NCBI GenBank assembly: GCA_038501625.1
Contig: JAZAYU010000001.1
Span: 7,841,377-7,905,376 of the forward strand
From: Corbicula japonica
Taxonomy: Eukaryota; Mollusca; Bivalvia; Venerida; Cyrenidae
DNA: 64,000 bases
Direction of reading: 5' to 3'
Shown: piece by piece, positions 46,701 through 58,700 of the stretch
How positions within the stretch are numbered: the stretch's first letter is position 1
Layout of the letters: every line of letters begins with the position of its first letter
The notes under the pieces: model-generated
Databases searched by the model: none
The model's input: the letters and a program-made list of their open reading frames with translations, nothing else
Told to the model about the DNA's origin: nothing
Translations under genes and position numbers: made by a program

Positions 46701-49700
46701 TATATCAAGGAAAGAGTTAAATGCTTGTTTCATTTGATGAAATCAGATGTTATTCATTCTGTATAAAATGTAAAAACTTACAGTTAGAATATTCCTGTAT
46801 CTGTCAAGCACCTTTTGGAAGTTTTCAGTGTCATGTTGCAGCAGTTGTGAATCATCATCAATACTCAATCTAGCCATCAGCTCATCAAGACGCTCAGGTG
46901 GGTGCAAATGAGATTCTGGTCTATGTTCCTACAGTAAATGAAACAAACTATAAACCTTGTGGGTCAGGAAGTACAGCTTTAACAGTTTAATTTACTCCAT
47001 GGGATAAAGCTTATATCCAATGTTTGACTAGTGTAGATCCAGATCATACTGCACATCTATTCATTATGATCTGGATCTACACAGTTCCATTGGCTAGACT
47101 TAAGAAATGTTAATTGCAGAATGAATGGTGTGTAAAAAGAAAACACTTAGACAAAACTAGTCTGGTTATCAGCAGTAATACATGTTTATCATAAACTAAC
47201 TGATGCAAGAAATAATTGAAGTAAAAGAGAACCTGCTCTTCGGTTTTTGGAGGAGAAGACGGTATTAAGAGTGGTACCAGAACAGGAACAGTCTGGGGTG
47301 TGGACGTATCCTTTGTAGGTGGCAGAAGTTGTATGGGAGATGTTGGGGCAGCCTGGTTCCCTAGGGGGGTGTCTCTCAGCCCTACTGGTAATGGTGGTCT
47401 GGAGATCATTGCTGAAGGTCCTTGGAGATCAGCTGGCAGGACTGGGTTCACAATAGGAGGTCCTTGGTTAGGATTTAACACTACAAAAAAAAAACAGGCA
47501 AAAAACAGGAATATATTTTGCCAATGTTCTTGTTTCAAAGACAAACTTTATTCTCCATGAATAGGGCTTTCATCTCTTGTGCGACTAGTGTTAATGCAGA
47601 TCAGCAGCTACATTGTAGTTACTTTGAGACTCGAGTTATTTCTGACCAAGAAGTGGACATGTTAGATCCATATCCAGATGTACACTGGTTGCACATAAGA
47701 TATAAGCCATATCCAATGGACTAAATGGTCAGGTTTATATTAGGCCAGAGTTTTTTTTATTTTTAGTTACTCGAAGTCTGGCAAAAAAGTTGTTCATAGG
47801 AGGAGGGAAAAAAAAAAAAAAAAAAAAGGAAAAATTATTTGATTAATTTTCTTTGCAGGGCATTCTCAACAATAAAGCGATATTCATAATGTTACATTCT
47901 TGCACTAGACATTGCCTTATATGAATTTTAAAGTACAATTTATCCAATGTACTCTAGGCTAAATTTAGGCTTCGCTGTGGGACCCGCCCCCCCCCCCTGG
48001 ACAGAATTGCCAAAATACACCCCCCTAGACAGCAAAAATGCCGGGCAGGATAGTTTCAAAGGGATCCCCTAGACAAACTCATTTTTATAACCCCTAGACA
48101 GACCCCCCCTAGACAAAAACTTCCGAAAATACCCCCCCCTCCCCGGACAGACATAATCCTTCGCCAAGGGACCACCTGGACAAAATAAACCCCCCTGGAC
48201 AGGAAAAACGCCTTCTAAAGGGTTAAGCATAGGCTAAAATAAACTTCCGAAGGAGGGGGGTCCAAGCCCGCCAACCGCGATATAAACGGAGCGCGATATA
48301 AGTAAAAAATCGCGCTAAAACAAGAATAATTCATTTGTGTTTGCTGTCAGATGCATGTGTTGCGTAATTAACACGCCGTGAAATCTACGAGTACATCAGG
48401 AAGTACGTTCCGTGCTGGAAAAAAATGTTTTAAAACACTTTTTTATATAATTTATTAAGATTTATTTTTTTAATGAAAAGAAATTAATTAATGTTCAAAA
48501 CAAAGATCGCTGTCATCATTTTCCAACGGTGGTATTATTGTTTTTGGTACTTTCAAATGATGGACGATCTGTTGGTCGGTCATGGTCAGCGATGTTAGTT
48601 CATTGTCGTCCGTCGTTTACCAGCTTGATATGTCGATGAGCAGGTAATGTCAAAACAACAAACTGTTTTGACGTTTCCTGCTCATGTCTATTATGGTTAG
48701 CAACTTGCATTAAATGTGGCTAACATGCGGTTTGTCTCGTGAACAAAATTCTGCCAGTGCCGTTTCAGCTAGGAGTTTTTCGCACCTATTGTTCATCACA
48801 AAGGGAGTTTCATGTCAATCAGAAGCAACAGAATTGTAAAAAACCTTTCATCTATTTTCATACGTTTGATGTTAAATTGTATCTGTTGGTGTACTTGTAC
48901 AATCTCGTCTTTAATCCCTGCATACAAAATGTAATAAACAGCCTTCGCCGAAAATGACGTAATACGATTCGGAAAAAGCGTGCGTTTCGTGAATTTGTCG
49001 CCAACGTTGATTTAATCATTTGATCTCTTTTACCACCCACGAAGAAAGAACAAACATATACATTGTAAATGTACAGAAAATTGGGATCCACGGACCGAGC
49101 GCGATATATTGGATATCGCGATATAACAGAGTTGTAGTGTAATGATAAATCCCGTATCATACCGTACTGCATGCGCACAGAAAATCAGTACCAAGGAATT
49201 TTTTTTTTTTTTGATTTTCGGAAAAATCTCATCGGCGGGTTCGAGTAACTACAAATAAAAAAACACTCGCCTTATCTAACAGTAATATTGTCCATATGAC
49301 AACTATCAAAACATTAAGAGCAGAATGCCCTACATTCATGTTTCATAGAAGTTTAGGTGAACTTTCAATACTGAACATGACTCTACCTAGTAAAGTATGA
49401 AATGATGAAATCATATTCAATTTAACAAGACCATATGAAAATTATGATAATTAATTTATGTTTTGAGAAACTGTGGCCATGACACTGACTCCAGTGAACC
49501 CAAATACAGCCAAAAGCAATGTCTAAACACAGGCTAACTACAAACTAGGTTTGGTAAGGATAGCTGAAAGTAGTTTTAAGGATAGCTGGAATACAAGGAA
49601 TTTTCTATTTTTAGTAACAGTGACCTTGATCTTTAACTGTTGAACTCAGTGGCCTCAAATGCAATCCCATGGTCTGAACATAATCTACCATACCATGTTT

Positions 49701-52700
49701 GGTAAGGATAGCTCTAACTTGTCTCAAGTTATTATGTGATCAAGAAATTTCTATTTTAGCAACAATACCCTCAACCTTCATCTCAGTCATCTCAATTACA
49801 AAGTCTCAACATAGCCTTCCTTTATACACCAAAGATAGCTCATAACAGTTACATGTTATTGTAAGGACAAGGACTTTCTTTTCTGAAAATTAACCTTGAT
49901 CCTGGTGAAATCCTTATTCCAATAATGTTATTTCAATGTATAAAATACTTACCAGCATGCCCTGGGAGAGGTCCAGCTACCCCTGAAGCTGGAAAGGCTA
50001 CTCGTTTGTTCAAAAGACGCCTTGGGGGTGCAGCCCCCTGAGGTATCGCCTCAAAGTTAAACATTGGAGGATCATTCCAGCCCTTTTCTGGGTTTCCTAC
50101 AAGTAAGAAAGAATAGTCACAATGAAAAGAGCGCCTGGCACTGGACACAGTGCGCCCTTGTGAAGGCACAGCCTATCCTGCGTCGCAGGTGCTTGTGATG
50201 AACTTTGACTTTCATGGTCCATTTGAACACTGCACTTTAAACAATAAATATATAAACAAATATGGAAATTATTATTAATTACCTCATTTATAGTTTGTTT
50301 TCTATTGTTCATCTTGATTCTCTATGAATTATATGCAAAAATAATCAAAAACAATAAGCATCCAAATGTTCAAAGTTGCCTGCTATGTACAAATAACAAG
50401 ATTCAGTCATGGAAGACCACAGCATGTTGGTACAAGAGGGTACCTAAGAAATAAAAAATGTGCTTAACACATGTTGAAATACATGTTAACTCTTTATTTA
50501 TAGAGGGTCATTATTTGTAAATATGTGATAAAGCTGGAAAATGCAGCTCGAACGGAAGATAAACTGAAAATGAAGAATAAAAGTTAATTAGTATGGGAAT
50601 GGGTAAGTACCAATTATACAAAAAAATGCTGGGCTTTACAATATATCCAAAAGAAGTGTTATTTTAAAATGTTTCAAATAAATTCTTGAGCTGAATTTAA
50701 ATTGTACACTTAAATTATTCACTATTTCAATTTTATGATTAAAAAAATTCAAGTCTTTGTAAATGGTAACACCTTGAATATTGTCAATTGCAGCAAAATA
50801 GATATGTAAATCCCTTTGAACATTCAGAATTCATATAATTATGAAGACTTTAACACTGTCAGTGTTTTTTTTTATGCCAAATATTTGGAGAAATTGGGCC
50901 CCATTCCCCCCTCAAAATAGTATATATTTTTCCCCCACATCCATAAAAAATTCCCCCTTTGCCGGAGTCTGTTAAGCACTGTTCGAAAAAGAAGATGATA
51001 AATCTGAATTTTGGATATGTTTAATGGATACCCGACTGCAGGGATTCTAAAATTTCCAAATCCCAATCGGACATTTGCCGCCGAAATTCCCGCCATTACG
51101 ACCAACCCCCACCCACCCCAGCCAAAGTTATCCCCCCCCCCAATATCATCCGCAATCACACCGACGCCGATCAATTGTTTGATCTTTATTTAATAATTTT
51201 CTACGTCCCACACAAAATAACATTTTTACCGTCATCAAAGTCTGAATAAATCGGTAAGCTAAAAACAAAACCGAAAGTAAAAAATTACGTCACTCGTAAG
51301 GAAAATGCGTTGTGCTGTGCTAGTCACTACGGGAATTAACAAAGTAATTAACTTTTTTGTGAAAGGCAAAATTTTTAGAAAAATCTGCATTATATACGTT
51401 TTTTAAAATTTGAGAAACAGCAATTTTAAACGTCCTTTTTATTTTATTCCGTCGTCGGTCAATTAGAATTACGCACATCGAACAAACTCATCTGTCTTTA
51501 ATTGCAAACTGTTATATCAGAGACCTATATATATAAATAGATGTATAATATAGGTCTTTGGTTATATTGTTTTCGTAAATTATGATAATCACAAATACTA
51601 AGTCTTTTAATTCAGTCATCAAACATATAGTTCGTTAATTACCTGCCTTTGACAAGCCTTAGTTCAATTGCAAATTAAATGAACTCGTCCATTGTTAAAA
51701 TGAGAACGACCATTTCCCGTTTCATCTATGCCGCAGGCTATTCTAGCGGCGTGTAGTGACTGTAGTCATGGTAGCAGAGTTGTGCAGTCGGTAATTGACA
51801 GGTTTATAGCGGATTCAGCGTTAAAAAATGTACAATCATGTAGATAATTTCCTTAACAAGTTATGGGCCACTAAGGGAAAACTTATACTGACTTTGAAAT
51901 TTTCATGACCGATTTTTCTTACTAATTTTGAAATTTCAATCGGACATTTTTACCGAAAATCGGTCAATGACCGATCTGCCGACGATTTTAGAATCCCTGC
52001 CCGACTGATAGACAATACAGTGACAAGAATAATTGATAAATTTGCAGACAGAAAAAGACATTTCACTGTAGACGACTGACTTTCTTTGAATTAAAAGATC
52101 AGTGAATACTTTTTTATGTTGTGTTTGACAGGCTGCAAGTATCTTCCAAATATTCCCCCTTTCCTTTGTTTGCGTCGCAATTTTCCCCCTCCAAAGGGCT
52201 GCGACCCCCTTCCCCCAAAAGAGAAAAAAAACACTGACTGTAGACAGATTTTGCAACACGGACAAATAAAAATATGCATCAAACACAGATAAAGTAAGTT
52301 ATCAAATGGCTTTTTCTGGAACAATTATGGGTCATAACTTATTAGTACTTAGGCCAGAGAAAAAAATATTTTAGATTCTCATCCCCGCCCGCCCCTGTCC
52401 AAAACCACCCGCCCCAAAAACATTTACTGGTAAAAAAATCGAAACATATTCTGTTCCGTACAGAACGGGTTTTAGACCATCCCAAAATAACTTCATAACC
52501 CAAGAGATAATGGGTCCAGTTTCATAATAAGGTTTTCAGTGAAAGATAAGTACCAGGGGGTCCGGCTTCATACAGAGGTTTTCAGGAAAAGATTGGTTCC
52601 TGGCTCAATGATTGTGGGTACCAAATATTATGCTTAAGAGGGGAGATTTCAAAGTATTTTATGTTTGCTTGAGTATGTGAAGTTTTATTGTTGAATTATG

Positions 52701-55700
52701 TTATAGGTGTTCTATGATATCATATAATGTCCGCATATAAACAAAATATTATTATTTAGATGGCTAGGACGAAATTCTATATACATTCAATCAGTTAATT
52801 TATTGTAGTGATTTCGCGTGATAACTTTGAACCGACCCAGCTAGTTTAGAAGATGGCGTTCAACACGCTTAATAAAGCAAGAGGCTCATTAGGCTAAACT
52901 TACAGTACAGGCCGGGTATCTTTTACATTTTTCACCCGTCGACCGCGTTCATAAATCAGTCCGGGTGGAAATTCACCGCAAATATGTCCTTCCGACGCGG
53001 TGATTTCCGGGTGATTTGCCGTGATTCGCGGCGATAATTCTGCAGTCATTCTCGCTCTTCTAGTGTTCATTGTCAGCAGTTTAGCTTCAGGTCACATCGC
53101 GGGGGATCGTGGTGAAAAATCTTTCGAGAAAGGAGTGTTAATTAACAATTTAAATGTATTTTTTTAAATGTAAAACATTCTTTCTTTAACCAATTTGAAC
53201 ATAACTTTGTATCAAAATAATGTAAAATTTTTAGTCGCGTAATCGGGCGTGCCGATTTGTCAGCATTAAACAAACATTTTTTTCTTTGTTTGCAAATCTT
53301 CTGTGAAAATATCGAGTTTCTTAATAAATGTAATAATTTTTCAATATAATAGAGCTTGATTTTATTACCCATGCCTGATTTTTGCAAACTGACATGGCTT
53401 TGTCGATTCTGTAACATGAATGTCATTGAAAACGAATACCACTTCCTTCTTGTATGTCCAAATTACCGTGAACTAAGAAATAGATATTTGAAACCATATT
53501 ATTGTCACTGGCCGAACATCTATAAATTTGAAAGTCTTCTTTCTTCAAAATCAAACAAAACCATACATAACCTTTCAAAATACATTTATTTTGCTAATAA
53601 AAAAAAGAGATGCATAATTTTTGTTATTGTTCCACGATTTTAAAATACATTATTCCTAAAAATCTTGAATCAATATCAAGAAGTAATAAATTTGTAGTTT
53701 TTACATGCCATATTTCTCAGGAAACATGTATTAATATCTATACATTATTTGTTAGGATTTGTAAGGATGTTTAAATTGTCATTTTTACATTGCTAAGATA
53801 TTTAATTAAGCACATTTATTATCAGATTCTGTATCCAGAAACACTTAAGGTCACTTGTTAACATGAACATTATACCTGTTTAGTTTTGCTTCGTTTTTTG
53901 CAATCTCTTCTGTTAATCATGTTCTCTCTGTGTTTGTTTATATTGCTATAAGCATTGTAAAATGTTTAATGCAAATAAATTTTCGTATTCGTATTCGACA
54001 TGAATTAATAACTATTTTGAAAGTGCTTACCTGTCAACGTAAGCAGCTTTGGGTTAATTAATCCATATAAAACACCAATTATCAACAGCTTTGTTGATTG
54101 CCAAACAAAAATGACACACTACTCAATGACAAATCACCTCTTCAATGAACATTTTGAATGTAATGAGTAAGTTGTGAACACAAACATTGTTTATTTAAAT
54201 AACATTTGTGACAGGCATATGCTATTTATTTCCAGCATGTTTTGATTTTACAATGTACAACTCTAATTTGTTTGAGCAATCTTCATTTTTTGTTGAGAGT
54301 TGACAAATGAGTCAATCTGTCGAGAATAAAAAACGCCGACGTGTGATCAATAATTTTTTTTACCCAACACGGCACCTTTGATCTCGGGAAATCAATATTA
54401 CTCGTCGGTGTTCTTACAGACATGATGATGAAATATACAATGCTGATCACACAGGTGTTCAAACAGGTTTTGATTGCTCATAAATGAAGATGTTTTAGGA
54501 ATGGATTGGGGAAAAAGCTGACGAGATGGATTCTATACATGTAGCTACATGTACTTGTCTGTTATATTTTCTCCGTTATTTATTTTCTCAACATGTTCGG
54601 AGTAATTAAGAAAAAGAATATTATACATTTATCTTTCATCAAAATAACAACTAAGGAAACGATAAGGTAAGAACGACACAATTTTTATTCACTTTTCTTT
54701 CTCAATAATGAACTCAGTGCTCCAGCTAGGCTTAAACAAAAGGGCGCCGCGCCCTGCCCGAAATTCTGTGCGCCCTGCCCTAAAATCATAGTGCCATGCC
54801 CATATTTAAGTTTATCTTTTAAGTGGGTATACACTACCTTTTAGCGGATATTAAGCAGCCACTGAATTTTACAACTTTGACCTACAAACTGGACGTCACA
54901 CTCATTGATTTTACTACACTCAACTGGTGTTATCGTGTTTATCTGGGAACTGCAATTTGATTGCAGCAGTGTTTTTATAACAATTACAAATGATATACAG
55001 GAGATTACTGAATGAGCAACAATTAGATTAAGGTAAAGTATTTGATGAAAAATTGGCGCTAATTATGATTATTACAGAATGCCAAAACAGGCAGAGAGAT
55101 TAGAGAAAGTTGACTGATTTCTTTGAGTAATTAAATTTTGTCAGCTTTCAAAATGCATTGCGAGTAGTTTTAAGGGCTTGCCACACTCCTCCCAATTCTA
55201 TTCATGGATAAAATAAAAATCATCAAATCTCAGTAATGGCAAAATGCCGTTCAATGAAACTTTGCACAAATGAATGTTACTAATGTAACTTTATTTTGCA
55301 TACAGAACGACACGTTAGAAAAGTAAAGAAACAAAGCTAGACCTAAAAATTCCTTGAATTCTATTTGCATAAATTCACAAAAACTAAGGGATGCAGAACA
55401 TAATTTTAAATTCCCTCGTGAGCGCAATGATACTGACAAGAAAATGTTGTGTACTTTGTAAAAAACTTTCAACTATTAAAAGCGAAATCAGTGATTGTCA
55501 TCAGTGTACGCGACCAGGAAATTGAAGGTCAAATACACTTTTACTAATATCTCGTAAAGTTTACATATGTAAATCACGAGGGCACAATAAATTGTTGTCA
55601 GTATCATATTACTCATGTGGGCATTTAAAATGATGTTTTGTGTTCTTTAGTTTTTGTGAATTTATGTAAATAGAAGTTGAGGGAATTTTTTGATCTCGCT

Positions 55701-58700
55701 ATTGTTCTTTACTTTTCTAATGTGTCTTACCATCTGTAAAATAAAGATACATTAATAACATACATTTGTGCAAAGTTTCAATTAACAGCAGTTTGCCGTT
55801 ATTGAGATTTTGATAATTTTCTTTTTATCGATTAATAGAATTGGGAGGAGTGTGGCAGGCCCTTAATTTATAAATATAAACTGAATTTCAAATAGTGTAG
55901 ACCCTGATAAAGTGTAGATCCAGATCAGACTGTTCGATGCGAAGAATGGTCAGGATCAGCACTGGCAGAAAATGCTTTCTTATTAATATGAAATAATGAG
56001 TAAAAGTTAAAAAATGAATGTGGTATTTATTACTTTCAGACAATGAGGCTGAATGTTCATCATAACATGCAGGACAATTAAGCAGCAAAACATCAACAAA
56101 AAAAATTAAATAGCTAGAAGTGCCCAAGTCTGCACATCTTCAAAGTTCTAAGCAAAATGGAGGACAATATAGTTTATTGTGAAAGAAACTTGATACTGAA
56201 TGTATTATTTTTAAAGTTCTAAATGTTGAGGCTAGTTGAGTTAAATTTAAAAGTTTTTTTTCTTTATCTGATTATTTTATAAAGACAGAATGGTGAAATA
56301 AAAGTATCTGTTGCTAACATTATAAATTATTTATTCAAAGGCAATGTTAATAAATACACTGCCCCTGCCCCAAGATTTGCAAAAGAAGTGCCCAATTTTG
56401 AGCCTGCCGCGCGCAATGTGCCCTGTTTTGAGATCCACTTCCCTGCCCTTCCGAAATCCTAGCTGGAGCACTGGAACTATTATGTCCAGTTTACTGTGTG
56501 TTTCAACTGCAATTATACTCATATTTTAAATGACCGATCTGAGGGATAAATACTCTACATGTCGATGAATTCTTATAATTAGTCATAAAATAATTAACAA
56601 TTTAATAACCGTTGTTCACTTTTTAAATGAGTTAACTCATTTTAAAAGATTTTTTGTAATGTTTGCATAATAAGTTCGTTATTCTGCAATGACCCTGACA
56701 ACATACCACTTAGAAGCATAATTGACAGCAATTTACGGGGCATGTACAAAGGTGTTTATGTCAACACGGAAGGTGTGAAAAAACCCAGTGTTTCAAATAA
56801 TGGACAATATATTTGTGCATTGATCAAGTTTCAGATATTTTCTCTGATACGAAAATACGAACAACATATATCTTTTAAAATAAATAAATTTGGAAGAATG
56901 TCTTAAAATCAAAGGTAATTCTTCACCGCGATTCGCGCTGATAAACTGCGGCAAATCACCGTGATTTTCTTGACAAATGATGGCGGTGGAAAGATCGACG
57001 ATCACCCGTGATCACCGGAAAAAAATTGGATGTCGCGCTCACCCTGAAACGCGGTGATGAGTGAAAAATGTAAAAGACACCCGACCTGTACTGTATGTTA
57101 GTTATTATGCCCCATATTTTGCATCATATGCTTGTATATAATTACCTTGAGAATAAAAAAAATAATTTATAAAAAAAATAGAAAAAAAACAACAAAAAAC
57201 AATTAGGCAGTAAGTTTGGTATTATTCAAATTATACTGCTGGGAAATATTGAAATTAAACCTAATTATTTCATAAGAAATAATTTCTTAAAATACTTTAA
57301 AACATTAATTTTCAAGTTTTCTTTAATGACATTTTTCCCAAACTTTCAAATTGTTACTTAATCAACTTATCAATATGACAGGAAACCCTTATCCAAGCAA
57401 AGCAGTATGCTTGAGGTAAAATTGTCAACTTCTTAAGATTGACATATGGTTTGTTTTTACACCTATTCTTTGAAATGTTCTGTGTTGTAATTATAACTTT
57501 GTCAACTAATCATCTTAAGTGTAAAAACAGAAGCCAGACTTCCCCTTTTCTATTAAGTATGAATTAACTAAATAAATAAAATATTGATTGCTTATCAAGT
57601 CGGTATTTTCACTGGAAATTACTCTGGCTGTCACCTGGGTTGTGATTTTGGTATATAAGTGGAGACCAAGTCCAAAGCAGTATCATTGAACTGCTTAAAA
57701 TAAAGGACAAATATTAAAGTGTCTCTTTCATAATTTCCAGGTATGTAAAAATTATAATAATTATTTTGTTCTAATTTTTGTGTTTATCAGGAATTTTAAA
57801 ATACTTTTTACTAGAAAACTTGAGAGTTACAATATTGATAATTATTGTCTTAAAGATGTATTTCTTATTCAAGTTGCCACTTGCAATATCATGTTTTTAG
57901 AATTTTGTTAAAATTGAACCAAAATTACTCAAATAGTTTGTAGAATAATTGTGAAATGTCATTATACATCTTATTTTGTGAAACAATCCTCTCACATGCA
58001 ATTAAAGCGAGTTCCCCATATTTTGTTAAAAATAATTATTAAAGCGAGTTCCCCATATATATTGTTAAACATTTTGTAAAGCAAGTTTTTTCATGTATTG
58101 TTAAAATGCTTTTAAGTGTAAAATAAGTTTTGCTGATATTGCTCTAAATTAGAATTAAAGTGGCTTCTCTTTAGTTGGATAAAAGTGTTAATTAAAGCTA
58201 TTTGATCATATGTTGTTGTAACATGCATTTTTGGATAAATTGATATGTTTTGTATCATCATTGAACTGCTTAAAATAAAGGACAAATATTAAAGTGTCTC
58301 TTTCATAATTTCCAGTTTCCAGTTTCCAGATTATCCAGAACTTGTTCCTCAGTCTCCAATACTTTGTTCACACTCTGTGACACTGTGAGTTGCGCATTAA
58401 AACTGGTGGAGTAGCACAGCGGTACGAACCCATGAGTATGCCTTTGAACAAACATCACAATTAAGAAGCAACCAACACACAGACTAGCCATCATTTGAAG
58501 AGTCAAGCGATGAGGAATTAAGCCGACAGCTTTGAATTTTCTTTAGGGCTTATTGGACAAAATGGATCTGTGGACACGAGCTTACTGGATAAGGAACAAG
58601 GAATGGACAGTCTGGCTTTCAATACTGCCATGCAGCCACCCTATGATTATCTGGTCAAGGTACTTAAGAAGTATAAAAACACCTAGAAATTCATAGACTC

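Larger units (their letters stand above)
54715..56473. mobile_element. CAGTG-ended transposon with 5-bp target duplication (second, nested)
   Basis: 1759 bp. 16-bp perfect TIR CAGTGCTCCAGCTAGG, flanked by GAACT (54710-54714, 56474-56478). Subterminal GCGCCCTGCCC and GTGCCC motifs recur on both sides. Carries a nested TTAA element and a family A fragment. Confidence 0.75.
52903..57093. mobile_element. 4.2-kb TIR transposon, host to several nested insertions
   Basis: Inverted termini CAGTACAGG(C/T)CGGGT(A/G)TC continuing CTTTTACATTTTTCAC, about 40 bp, flanked by TA on both sides. Subterminal GTGATTTGCCG blocks also match in inverted orientation. Interior is mostly later insertions; no transposase. 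Confidence 0.65.

Noticed and set aside
46782..47480. Reading exons 3-4 as part of a VHS/GAT adaptor (GGA/TOM1) protein
   Set aside because: The helical segment first suggested a GAT domain, but the GWNDPP start and the LMVDHIAEVNQWM end are SRA1-specific.
53356..53643. A free-standing zinc-finger gene
   Set aside because: The CxxC...HFL..C pattern is the end of a LINE polyprotein; upstream sequence is truncated and the 3' tail is LINE-like.
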